Source: Streptomyces sp. D2-8 (GTDB lineage Bacteria; Actinomycetota; Actinomycetes; Streptomycetales; Streptomycetaceae). Taken from it: a DNA stretch of 60,661 bases. The stretch is taken from contig NZ_JAAHBP010000034.1 of assembly GCF_023184515.1 (NCBI RefSeq), forward strand, positions 1 through 60,661, in the 5' to 3' direction. The position numbers and the translations under genes were made by a program. This document shows positions 40,813 to 50,324 of this stretch, piece after piece (position 1 is the stretch's first letter; every line of letters begins with the position of its first letter). The notes beneath the pieces are model-generated. The model saw only the letters and a list, made by a program, of their open reading frames with translations, did no database searches and was not told the DNA's origin.

Positions 40813-41948
40813 GGGGTGGGCTCCTTGGCTCGTGCGGCCGGCGTGGGCGGCAGGGACGGGGCGGTGGTGTCGGTGGGTGGTGGAGCGGCTCGGCGGCTGC
40901 GCAGGCGGGCTCGCAGGCGGCGGACCAGGCCGTGCAGGCCGTCGGGGGCGAAGAGGAGGATCAGGACGATCGCCGCTCCGTAGAGGTAGCGGGCGGCTTC
41001 GGTGGGGCCGACCGTGCCGTCGGTGGTGCCGGGGGCGGCCACCAGCGGGAGTTGGTCGGCGTAGCGGGTCATCAGCAGGGGCAGCCCGGTGACGAAGACG
41101 GCACCCGCGGTGGCTCCGGCCACCGATCCCAGCCCGCCGATGACGATCATGGCGAGGTAGTCGACGGACAGTACGAGGCCGAAGTAGTCGGGGACCACGC
41201 GGCGGAAGGAGAGGGCGAGCAGCACCCCGGCCAGGCCGGCGTACATCGACGAGACGACGAAGGCCGCCGAGCGGTAGCGGGAGACGTTCACGCCCATCAC
41301 CGCGGCCGCCGTCTCGCTGTCGCGCAGCGCCACCAGAGCGCGTCCCGGACGGCCGCGGAGCAGCCCGCGGGCGGTGAACCAGGTGACCGCGAACAGCGCG
41401 AGTCCCAGGTACCACAGCCGTTCCTCGGCGCCGAACGGCACGCCCAGCAGGGTCAGTTCGGAGTCGGCGGAGAAGGAGAAGCCGCCCAGTTGCAGCGGCG
41501 GGACCGAGCGGCCGTTGAAGCCGCCGGTGACGGAGTCCGCGGTGAGCAGGACGTGGTGGCCGAGGAAGACCAGGGCCAGGGTGGCGACGCCCAGGTAGAT
41601 GCCGCGTACCCGGCCGGCGACGGGGCTGAAGAGTCCGCCGGCCGCCCCGGCGAGCAGGACCGCGAGCACGGCGGCCACGCAGGTCGGCAGCCCGGGTCCG
41701 GGTTCACCCGCCAGCCATACGTAGCCGTAGGCGCCCACGGCCAGGAAGAAGGCGTGACCGAGAGAGAGTTGGCCGGCTGTGCCGGAGAGCAGGCCGAGGC
41801 CCACCGCGCCGACGGCCGCCGCCATCGAGAACAGGCCGATGCGCAGCCAGAACGCGTCGAGGTAGAAGGGCAGGGCGCACAGCATGACGACGGCCGCGAA
41901 GATCCGGCCGAGCCGGAGGGCGTGGGCGCGGGAGAGTCGCTCAGACAC
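40809..41948 (-). CDS. ABC transporter permease, LivM type
   Basis: 379 aa with about ten spans and the LivM signature region GLLSGTAGQLSLGHAFFLAVGAYGY and ALRDSETAAAVMGVNVSRY (EAA-like loop). C-terminal tail of about 40 residues is charged and Pro-rich. GTG start overlapping the LivH stop by 8 bp; ends in a 4-bp overlap with the binding-protein gene. Confidence 0.92.
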   Translation of the reverse strand: MSERLSRAHALRLGRIFAAVVMLCALPFYLDAFWLRIGLFSMAAAVGAVGLGLLSGTAGQLSLGHAFFLAVGAYGYVWLAGEPGPGLPTCVAAVLAVLLAGAAGGLFSPVAGRVRGIYLGVATLALVFLGHHVLLTADSVTGGFNGRSVPPLQLGGFSFSADSELTLLGVPFGAEERLWYLGLALFAVTWFTARGLLRGRPGRALVALRDSETAAAVMGVNVSRYRSAAFVVSSMYAGLAGVLLALSFRRVVPDYFGLVLSVDYLAMIVIGGLGSVAGATAGAVFVTGLPLLMTRYADQLPLVAAPGTTDGTVGPTEAARYLYGAAIVLILLFAPDGLHGLVRRLRARLRSRRAAPPPTDTTAPSLPPTPAARAKEPTP

Positions 41949-42837
41949 GGACCGCCGCCTTTCCGCCGAACAGCCCGGTCGGCCGTACCAGCAGCACCAG
42001 CACCATCACCGCGTAGGGAGCGACGTCGCCGAACCCCTCGCCCAGGACGTGCAGGTCGGACTGGTAACCGGCGACGAGCGCCTCGGTCATGCCGATCAGC
42101 AGGCTGCCGGCGAGTGCGCCGGGCGGCGAGGCCATCCCGCCGAGGATCGCCGCCGGGAAGGCCTTCAGGGCGATCTGCCCCGTCGTGCGCTCCAGGCCGG
42201 GTGCGGGGAACGCGGCGAGGAAGACCGCCGCCAGGGCGGCCAGCGCTCCGGCCAGGCACCAGGCCAGCATGCGGATCCGCACCAGCCGCACGCCCATCAG
42301 GGAGGCCGCCTCGACGTCCTCGGCCGAGGCCCGCAGCGACAGGCCCCAGGAGGTGTACCGGAACAGGGCGAAGACACCGGCTATGACCACGGTGGAGACC
42401 ACGATCGCGGCGATCCGGCTGTCCGCGACGGTCACCGGCCCCAGCCCGCTGACCGAGTCGCCCCAGGGGTCGCCGAGCGAGAGCAGGTCGCCGCCGATGC
42501 GCCGCGACAGGTCGGTGAGGATGAGGATGTCGACGCCGATGGTGACGATGGTCTGCACATGGGCGGTGTGCGGGTCCGGTCCGCCGGCCTGGAGCAGGAA
42601 GCGGTCCATGGCTCCGGCCACGGCCGCCGTCACCAGGACGGACACCGCGAGGGCCCCGGCGAAGCCGAGGTCGTCGTGGAGTACGGCCGTGAGGTAGCCG
42701 CCGAGCAGCAGCAGGGAGCCGTGGGCGAAGTTCATGACGCCGGAGGCCTTGAAGATGATGACGAAGCCGAGTGCGACGAGGGCGTAGACCGCCCCGAGGG
42801 CCAGGCCGTTGAACACGTTGTCCAGGAGGGTGGTCAT
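41941..42837 (-). CDS. ABC transporter permease, LivH type
   Basis: 298 aa, eight or so spans, starting with NVFNGLALGAVYALVALGFVIIFKASGVMNFAHGSL (LivH family hallmark) and carrying the cytoplasmic loop LRASAEDVEAASLMGVRL. ATGA overlap with the ATPase gene upstream. Pairs with LivM as the membrane channel. Confidence 0.93.
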   Translation of the reverse strand: MTTLLDNVFNGLALGAVYALVALGFVIIFKASGVMNFAHGSLLLLGGYLTAVLHDDLGFAGALAVSVLVTAAVAGAMDRFLLQAGGPDPHTAHVQTIVTIGVDILILTDLSRRIGGDLLSLGDPWGDSVSGLGPVTVADSRIAAIVVSTVVIAGVFALFRYTSWGLSLRASAEDVEAASLMGVRLVRIRMLAWCLAGALAALAAVFLAAFPAPGLERTTGQIALKAFPAAILGGMASPPGALAGSLLIGMTEALVAGYQSDLHVLGEGFGDVAPYAVMVLVLLVRPTGLFGGKAAVRV

Positions 42838-43630
42838 GCCGCGTCCTCCTGTTCGGCGCCGGTGCCGAGGTAGGCGCGCAGCACCTCGGGGTCGCTGCGG
42901 ACCTCGTCCGGGGTGCCGTGCGCGATGGCGCGGCCGAAGTCGAGGACGGTGACCTCGTCGGCGAGCCGCATCACCAGCCCCATGTCGTGCTCCACCAGTA
43001 CGACGGACAGGCCGAGTTCGGCGCGTACGGTGTGCACGACCTCGACCGTGCGGGCCCGTTCGGCCGCGTTCATTCCGGCGACCGGCTCGTCCAGCAGCAG
43101 GACGCTCGGCTCCAGACACAGGGCGCGGGCGAACTCCACGCGCTTGCGGTCGCCGTAGGAGAGCAGGGCGACGGGGCTGTCGAAGTGCGCTGCCAGGCCG
43201 GTGAGTTCGGCCATCTCGCGGGCCCGGTCGAGGTGGGCGCGTTGTTCGCGTCGCGCGTGCGGCAGGCGCAGCGCGCTGGCGGTGAATCCGGCCCGGGACA
43301 GGGCGTGGCGGCCGAGCATCAGGTTGTCGGCGACCGTGCCCTGGGTGGTGACGATGTTCTGGAAGGTGCGGGCCACGCCGAGGGCGGCGATGCGGTGCGG
43401 GGCCAGCCGGGTCAGGTCGGCGTCTCCGAGCCGTACGGTGCCCGTGGCCGGGCGGCACAGGCCCGACAGCACGTTGAAGCAGGTGGACTTGCCCGCTCCG
43501 TTGGGCCCGATCAGCGCGTGGACGGAGCCCGGCGCGACGGTGAAGGACACCGCGTCCAGGGCGGTGAGCCCGGCGAACCGGACGGTCACGTCCGTCACGG
43601 CGAGTTCGGGCGGTGCGGTGGTGCGGGCGG

Positions 43631-43634
<4 letters not shown>
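42834..43634 (-). CDS. ABC transporter ATPase, LivG type
   Basis: 266 aa. Walker A GPNGAGKST, signature LLSYGDRKRVEFARAL (LSYGD in place of LSGGQ, usual for LivG), Walker B LLLDEP and the LivG segment GVARTFQNIVTTQGT. C-terminal BCA_ABC_TP tail (GTPDEVRSDPEVLRAYLG). GTGA overlap with the upstream LivF gene. Energises the permease pair. Confidence 0.93.
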
Positions 43635-44452
<818 letters not shown>

Positions 44453-44770
44453 CACGGCTCCTCGGATCCGTGCCGTCGGGCACGGGTGCTTCGGGGGAAG
44501 GGCAGCTCACGACAGCACGGGCGCGGGCGGGCGGTACAGGTGTTCGGGCCGGGTGGCTGCGCCGTCCCAACGCGGGTCGGCGGGGATTGTGCGGCTGCCC
44601 AGGGGCGGCGGTGCACGGCACGGGAGGATGCCGGGCAGGGGTGTGCCGCGGAAGGACCTCGGCCGGTGGGTGGCGGTGCGGTGCCGTGACGTGACGAAGG
44701 GACATGCGAGGCGCGCCGCGGGGTCGGAGCGTGCGGGCCGCGCGGCAGCGCCGGAGGCGGGAAGGTCCGG
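44453..44770. other. Promoter region of the ABC operon
   Basis: No gene supported. Presumably carries the operon promoter; I see no clear operator repeats. Confidence 0.4.
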
Positions 44771-46039
44771 TCAGCCGCGCAGCAGTCGGCGCGCCGTCAG
44801 CGCGAGGCCGATCTCCACCACGTCGTGCGGGCGCGCCAGGGAGCGGCCGATGAGCTGCTCGCAGCGGCGCAGCCGGTTCAGGACGGTGTTGCGGTGGCAG
44901 TACAGCCGTTCACCGGCACGCTGGGCGGAGCCGTCGCAGGCGAACCAGGCGACCAGGGTGTCCAGCAGTACGTCCCGGTCGGCCGGTTCCAGCCGCAGGA
45001 GGGGGCCGAGTACACGCTCGGTGAGGTTCGCGCCGAGCTCCGGGCAGGAGACGACCAGCGCCTCGGGCAGGTGGTCGGTGAGCCGGACCGTGCCGCCCTC
45101 GGGCGGGCAGATGCTCAGCGCCAGGTCGGCCAGGCGCCGGGCGTCACCGACGGCGGCGAGTCCCGTCACCGCGCTGCCGACGCCGATCCGGCACCCGGCC
45201 GGGCCGTCGGCGGGCAGGGCCGGCACCGCCCCGAGGTCCCCGTCGGCCGCCCCGTCCCCCTCGTCGCCGACCAGGACGATGCCGTAGTCCACCTCCACTC
45301 CCGAGTGCCAGTACGCGCTGCCGCCGGGCACGGAGCCCTGCTGCCGGCCTCCGGCGACCGCGACGACGACGTAACGGCCGTACTCCGGCAGGCACAGTCT
45401 CTCGGCGGTCTCGGGCAGGTCCGCGATCCGGCTCGTGCCGTCCAGGAGGGCCGCTGCCAGCAGGCGCACCCTGTTCTCGCGCCGCCAGGCGAGCTGGCGC
45501 TCGGCCTGCCGGTAGGCGTCCGCCACGAGGGTGCAGTGCTCGTCGACGAAGTTCCACACGTCGGTCGCCACGTGCACGAGGAGCCGGATGTCCTCGGGAT
45601 GCGAGCGGGTGGTCTCCTCGACCAGCCGCTGCCACACCAGGGACCCGCCGATCCGGAACGCGTGCAGCAGAGCGTCCAGCGGCAGCCCCTGCTCGGCGCG
45701 GGCGACGCCGATCCGCCAGGTGCAGCGGTGGGCGGCCTCACGGGTGCCGCGCGGGTCGAGCAGCGAGGTCACGCTGTGCCGCAAGGAGCGGTACACCTCC
45801 TGCCAGGTGGCGGCATGGTCGTTCTCCAGCGCGGTCCGGTACGCCGGTTCCTGCTCGCGCAGGACCGCCAGCAGCCGGTCGGTCAGGTCCGGCAGGTCGT
45901 CGAGCAGGATGCGGGCCGACCGGTGCAGGACGCGCAGCGCGTCGGCGTCGATCAGCGACCGGATCCGACGTGAGCGCGGCTGCGCAACGGGTGTCGGCCC
46001 GGTGCGGAACGTCGTCCGTGTGCGTGCGGCAGGATGCAT
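44771..46039 (-). CDS. PucR/CdaR-type helix-turn-helix regulator
   Basis: 422 aa. N-terminal region (about 20-190) of the RsbRD/GGDEF-like sensor type seen in PucR-family regulators; central GGDEF-like part; C-terminal PucR HTH: LLDTLVAWFACDGSAQRAGERLYCHRNTVLNRLRRCEQLIG. Such proteins control purine, amino acid or aromatic catabolism. Start 46039 (MHPAARTRTTF) has GGAGG upstream; a longer frame lacks this. Position directly upstream of the Liv-type operon suggests that operon as a target. Confidence 0.88.
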   Translation of the reverse strand: MHPAARTRTTFRTGPTPVAQPRSRRIRSLIDADALRVLHRSARILLDDLPDLTDRLLAVLREQEPAYRTALENDHAATWQEVYRSLRHSVTSLLDPRGTREAAHRCTWRIGVARAEQGLPLDALLHAFRIGGSLVWQRLVEETTRSHPEDIRLLVHVATDVWNFVDEHCTLVADAYRQAERQLAWRRENRVRLLAAALLDGTSRIADLPETAERLCLPEYGRYVVVAVAGGRQQGSVPGGSAYWHSGVEVDYGIVLVGDEGDGAADGDLGAVPALPADGPAGCRIGVGSAVTGLAAVGDARRLADLALSICPPEGGTVRLTDHLPEALVVSCPELGANLTERVLGPLLRLEPADRDVLLDTLVAWFACDGSAQRAGERLYCHRNTVLNRLRRCEQLIGRSLARPHDVVEIGLALTARRLLRG

Positions 46040-46231
46040 GGCGGTCCTCCCCCGACTTCGGCCTTCCGGCAGCCCCCGCCGCCGTCCGGGCGCAGCGGCG
46101 TCCGGCGGGTGCGCTGCCCGTACGGCCGTCGTCACCCGCGTAGTGCTGCTTCGAAGAATGGCATACCGTCCGGTCGGTCCCCAGAGTCGTGCGGCGTCTT
46201 CTCGATGCGGCCGCCGAGATTTCCCGGGGAT

Positions 46232-47887
46232 TCAGCGGTGCTCTTGGTCGACCATGCGGGCCAGTTCGATGCGGGAGCGCACGCCGAGAGCGGCGAAGAC
46301 ATTGCGCAGGTGGTAGTCGACCGTGCGGGTGCTGACGGCCAGCCGCTGGGCGACCTCCCTGTTGGTGGCGCCCTCGGCCACGTGGCGTGCGATGCGCAGT
46401 TGCTGCGGTGTCAGCCGCGCCAGCCCCGCGGTCGGCTCCTTCCCGGACGCGGCTCCGTTGGCGCGCAGCTCGCCGCGCGTCTGGTCGGCCCAGGCGCCGG
46501 CGCCACAGCGCTCGAAGGCGACCAGGGCGGCTCCGAGCCGGGCGCGGGCCTCCCGCAGCCGGCGGCGCCGCCGCAGCCACCGGCCGTACAGGTACTCGGT
46601 GCGGGCCCGCTCGAAGTCGCCGCCCGACTCGTCGTGCAGGGCAAGCGCTTCCCGGTAGAGGTCGTCGGCCTCGCGGTCGTCCGTGGCGAGCAGGGCGCGG
46701 CAGCGCGCGAGCTGGGCGGGCGCGTGCGGATCGGCGCCGAAGGCGGCCCACTGGGCGAGGTCGGCGACGACCCCCCGCGCGTCCTCCGGCTGCCCGGCGA
46801 GCACCGCGGCCTCCACGAAGCAGGGCACGGCGAGCATCCAGACGGCGAAGTGACCGCGCCGGGGGCCGGGACCGACGAGCGGGGCGAGCCGGTCTGCGGC
46901 CTCCAGGGGGCGGCCGCGGGCCAGGTCGGCGCGGGCGGTGGCCCACTCGGCCAGGGTCGCGGCCTGAGCCAGGCCGTGCCGACGGGCGGTGACCAGGGCG
47001 GCCGAGGCGTACCCGGCGACCGCGGCGGTGTCCCCCTCGATCGAAGCGGCCAGGGCGAGCATCGCGTGGTGGCTCGCCGCGGTGTTGCGGTGGCCGGCCG
47101 TCAGTGCCGCGCGTACGCCCTCCTCCGCGTGGGCGCGCGCCTGTGCATGGCGGCCGGCGCGCAGTTCGCCGTAGGCCAGGTACTCCAGGGCGCGCGCTTC
47201 GAACGCGGCGCTCTCCGCGGTGCGGGCGGCCGCGAGGGCGCGGGCCCCTGCGGTACGGGCCGCGTGGACGTCCCCGAGCAGCAGGGCCGCCGCCGCGGCG
47301 CGCAGCAGCCGCTCCGGCCGGTCGTCGCGGCGCGCCTGGTCCAGCACGCGCCGCAGGGGCCCGGCGGCGTGCTCCGGCCGCCGGGCCAGCAGGGCCCGCA
47401 TACCGTCGCGGTAGTCCCGGAAGAACGGGTCGCGGACATCGGTGAGATTCCTGGCGCCGGGTGACAGCGGGCCCTCGGCGTCCCGTACCGTCGCCGTCGC
47501 GCCGTACTCGTCGGCCGTCGGGGCGCCGCCCTCGTCGGCGTATTGCCCGGCGGTGACGGTGCCCGGTGCGGTGAGCCCGTCCGGCCGCTCCGAGGTGTCG
47601 GTGCCGCCGAGGGTGGCCAGACAGATCATGACGTCGCCGGACGCCCAGGCGGCGTCGGCCGCGCAGAGGCGTGCGGCTTCGGCGGTGTCCGGGGCGTCCC
47701 GGGCCAGCAGGGACGCGGCCAGCAGCAGGGTCTCGCGCGCGTCGCCCACCGGCCCGTCGGACAGCTGGCGCTTGCCGCGCGCGAGTTCGGCACGGCCGCG
47801 GTCCTCGGTGGCCGACCGGTCGGTGTCCCGGCCGTTCCGGCCTTCTGCGCGAGGGGCCGTTCGCCACCTGCTTCGGTCTCCGGTCAC
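46232..47887 (-). CDS. LuxR-family regulator lacking the N-terminal ATPase (shortened LAL)
   Basis: 551 aa from a tentative GTG (TTG 47953 would add 22). TPR-like helical repeats fill about 30-470, and a LuxR HTH ends the protein (LTPQQLRIARHVAEGATNREVAQRL...TVDYHLRNVFAALGV). Large LuxR (LAL) regulators of about 900 aa carry an AAA-type ATPase first; no Walker A is present here and similarity begins abruptly at GRAELARGKRQLSDGPVGDARET. So it is either a 5'-truncated gene or a natural short form. No good ribosome-binding site supports either start. Confidence 0.65.
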   Translation of the reverse strand: MTGDRSRWRTAPRAEGRNGRDTDRSATEDRGRAELARGKRQLSDGPVGDARETLLLAASLLARDAPDTAEAARLCAADAAWASGDVMICLATLGGTDTSERPDGLTAPGTVTAGQYADEGGAPTADEYGATATVRDAEGPLSPGARNLTDVRDPFFRDYRDGMRALLARRPEHAAGPLRRVLDQARRDDRPERLLRAAAAALLLGDVHAARTAGARALAAARTAESAAFEARALEYLAYGELRAGRHAQARAHAEEGVRAALTAGHRNTAASHHAMLALAASIEGDTAAVAGYASAALVTARRHGLAQAATLAEWATARADLARGRPLEAADRLAPLVGPGPRRGHFAVWMLAVPCFVEAAVLAGQPEDARGVVADLAQWAAFGADPHAPAQLARCRALLATDDREADDLYREALALHDESGGDFERARTEYLYGRWLRRRRRLREARARLGAALVAFERCGAGAWADQTRGELRANGAASGKEPTAGLARLTPQQLRIARHVAEGATNREVAQRLAVSTRTVDYHLRNVFAALGVRSRIELARMVDQEHR

Positions 47888-47999
47888 CCCACGGAGGTTA
47901 CTTGCGCGTAAGGAAGACCGGAAGGCTGACGTCCGCGCGTCCGGGCGCGCCAATCCGAGGCCTCACCTGCGCGTCGACCGGGCTCGGCCGGTGGACGGA

Positions 48000-48015
48000 T
48001 TGTGCCGCGGCACAA
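48000..48015. promoter_or_regulatory. 16-bp perfect palindrome
   Basis: TTGTGCCGCGGCACAA, between the PETase-like gene terminator and the LuxR gene start. Could be an operator for the LuxR gene or a second small hairpin. Confidence 0.4.
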
Positions 48016-48050
48016 CGGGGGGCCTCCACGGCCGTGCCCCGGCACGACAC

Positions 48051-48083
48051 CGGCGGCGGACGCGTCGCACGCGTCCGCCGCCG
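48051..48083 (-). terminator. 15-bp-stem terminator after the polyesterase gene
   Basis: CGGCGGCGGACGCGT/ACGCGTCCGCCGCCG with a 3-nt loop, 45 nt past the stop of the minus-strand hydrolase gene. Confidence 0.85.
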
Positions 48084-48127
48084 ATCCCCCTCGCAGGCCC
48101 GGCTCCGCGGCCCGGGGGCGCGGAAGG

Positions 48128-49069
48128 TCAGGAAACGTGCGGGCAGTTGCCCCGGTACTCCTCGATGGTCAGGCTCGGTCGGGGCAGCGGGCACAGGAAC
48201 TGCTCGTAGCGGGTGTCGTTGTCGATGAACCGCTTGAGCCAGGAAATGCTGTACTTCGCGATCGTCGTGTTCGACGAGTTGGGGGTGAAGTGCGTCGCCG
48301 AGTTCAGCTCCAGGTACCCCCGGTCCAGCGAGGAGGACAGGCTCGAGTAGAAGGGTTCGGCGTGGGAGGCGACCGGGGCGATGGTGTCGCCGTCGGCTCC
48401 GAAGATCAGGGTCGGCGTGGTGACCTCGGGCCAGGTCTTGTCGAGGTTCCACGGGGTCAGCGGGATCGCCGCCTGGAGGGCCGGACGCGACTTGGCGGCC
48501 TCCAGGCTGCCGCCGCCGCCCATCGAGTGGCCCATGACGCCGAGGCGGGAGGCGTCGATGCGGGTGCGGACCGAGCTGCGGTCGGTGAGGTAGTCCAGGG
48601 CGGCCAGCAGCTGACGGCCTCGGGAGTCGGGCTGGTCGAGCGTGGTGAGGGTGTCGATGGTGAACACCACGAAGCCCTGCGAGGCCAGGCGCGGTCCGAG
48701 CCAGGCGATGGACGACTCGTAGGCGGTGTAGCCGGGCGAGACGGCCACCGCGCCGAAGGTGCCGTCGCTGGTGCTCGTCGGGTAGTAGATGGTGCCGCCG
48801 CCGAATCCGGTGACGGACAGCGAGGAGACGGACATCTGCGACACGGCGTACGGGCCGCGCAGCGCCTCGATGCTGGAGGTGGTGGGGGCCGGGCCGCGCT
48901 CGTAGGGGTTGTCCGCGGCGTGGGCCCCCGGGTTGTTCAGGGGTCCCACGCCGATGGCGAGGGCGAGTGCCGCGGCGGCGCCGGCCAGTCGCCCGGCCCG
49001 GCGTCCGGCTCGGTGCCCGAGGGGGCCGCGGTTGTGCGGGGGTGAGTCGGTGTGGGGATGGAGTTGCAC
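48128..49069 (-). CDS. Secreted polyester hydrolase (PETase/cutinase-like)
   Basis: 313 aa with an Arg-rich Tat/Sec-type signal ending near NNPGAHAADNPYERG. The mature enzyme has the bacterial cutinase fold: oxyanion/substrate Tyr in SPGYTAYESS, nucleophile S182 in GHSMGGGGSLEAA, TPWNLDKTW (the Trp used for aromatic polyester binding), D228 in GADGDTIAP and H260 in SATHFTPN. This set is shared with TfCut2/LCC/PETase type enzymes that cleave PET, cutin and triglycerides. C-terminal Cys pair (FLCPLPRP, GNCPHVS) fits the conserved disulfide. GTG start 49069; longer frames would disrupt the signal. Confidence 0.88.
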   Translation of the reverse strand: MQLHPHTDSPPHNRGPLGHRAGRRAGRLAGAAAALALAIGVGPLNNPGAHAADNPYERGPAPTTSSIEALRGPYAVSQMSVSSLSVTGFGGGTIYYPTSTSDGTFGAVAVSPGYTAYESSIAWLGPRLASQGFVVFTIDTLTTLDQPDSRGRQLLAALDYLTDRSSVRTRIDASRLGVMGHSMGGGGSLEAAKSRPALQAAIPLTPWNLDKTWPEVTTPTLIFGADGDTIAPVASHAEPFYSSLSSSLDRGYLELNSATHFTPNSSNTTIAKYSISWLKRFIDNDTRYEQFLCPLPRPSLTIEEYRGNCPHVS

Positions 49070-49678
49070 GACGAGTCGTCCTCTCTGTCGTGGCAGGTGG
49101 CCGTTCGCGGGCACGCGGGACCTGGGGCGTCTGCCGCGTGCCCGCGGTGGGCACCGCCGTCGGGCTGGCCGTGCCACTGTCAGGGAGGGGCCGCCGCGCG
49201 GGGACCGGCAATGTCACCGGTCTTGTAGGGCCGGTGCCGGGGATACGCCCGTCGTTGCGGGGCCGTCGTGCGGCGATCGCCCCGGGGCTCCTGTCAGCCG
49301 GCGGTGCCGGGGACCGCGACGCCGTCACCGGTCAAGCCCGGCATCGGACAGCGGGAACACGTGGCTGCCCGGCCGGGCGCGGAGGGGCCGGGGCCCGTCG
49401 GGGCATTGGCCCGGTGCAGAAGACGGCGATGTTCGACCACGAGGAAGGCAGGGGTCGAGGCGGCGAGCACGGCCGCGAGCGCACGTCTGCGGTGGGGGCC
49501 TGAAGGGGAGGTGGCTCGACTCAGTGCGCCTGCTCCGCGGAGTCAGCCGCCCCGGCGGAACACGGACGAGCACGAAATCGACGAGCAGGCCCGGCCGGCT
49601 CCCCCGCCGTCCGACGTCAGGACAGGGGAACCGGCCGAGCGAGGGCATGGCGCCTTGTCACGCATGGCGCCGCACGCG
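49070..49678. other. 609-bp intergenic region, no gene found
   Basis: GC-rich sequence with only domain-free frames on both strands. It must contain the promoter of the polyesterase; I see no convincing operator. Two copies of ATGGCGCC occur near 49647-49671. Confidence 0.45.
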
Positions 49679-50242
49679 TCAGTCCACGAACACCTCGGTT
49701 CGCATCGCCGGGGCCGACCCGGCGAGTTCGCCGCCGAAGTTGCCCTCGACCTCCGCCTTCTCCGCCGCGTTCGGATACGGATTCGTGCACGAAGTGCCCG
49801 CGGTGGAACCGGACATCAGGCTCGAGCACGGTCCGGGCTTGCGATCCGGCAGGCCGAGGATGTGCCCGAGTTCGTGCGCGGAGATGCGGATCGTGTCGTA
49901 GCCCTGGTCGACGGCCTGGCGCCCGATGTACACGGTCCCGTTGCCCAGGGTGGTGGGCAGGGCGCGCGGCCAGCCGTTGTCCGCGAGGACCCGTATGTTC
50001 GCTCGTTGCCCGGCTGCGACCGGCCGCAGCTCGACGGCGTCGACACTCTCGTTCCAGATGGCCGCGCCCCGATCGACGGCGCTCCTGAACTCCGCGGAGG
50101 CGCCGGCGTCGTAGGTCAGGACGCGGGCGGCCAGCGGGGCATCCGGCGCATGAGGGGCGGCGGCCGCGGCCTGGCCACCCGTCAGGGACACGGACACCAG
50201 ACAGGCGGCGGCGAGACCGCCGGTCAGCATACGGACGTGCAT
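49679..50242 (-). CDS. snpA: Snapalysin (small secreted zinc metalloprotease)
   Basis: 187 aa prepro-enzyme of family M7. Signal peptide to about residue 27, short propeptide, then the metzincin-type zinc site HELGHILGLPD (H123-E124-xx-H127-xx-G-xx-D133) with Asp as the third ligand as in snapalysin, and the Met-turn region SLMSG. A Cys pair (PCSSLMSG...TSC) matches the family disulfide. AAGGAGGTC ribosome-binding site is near perfect. The usual divergent LysR activator gene snpR is not present. Confidence 0.93.
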   Translation of the reverse strand: MHVRMLTGGLAAACLVSVSLTGGQAAAAAPHAPDAPLAARVLTYDAGASAEFRSAVDRGAAIWNESVDAVELRPVAAGQRANIRVLADNGWPRALPTTLGNGTVYIGRQAVDQGYDTIRISAHELGHILGLPDRKPGPCSSLMSGSTAGTSCTNPYPNAAEKAEVEGNFGGELAGSAPAMRTEVFVD

Positions 50243-50324
50243 GATCGACCTCCTTGTGGGGGAAAGGCAGTCGTGCTCATGACACTCATAAGCCCCATGC
50301 CCAGGAAGGTCACCACTGAATCCG

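Noticed and set aside
48000..48083. Possible CRISPR-like or repeat array from several palindromes
   Set aside because: Only two different hairpins, no repeated unit with spacers; explained as terminator plus palindrome.
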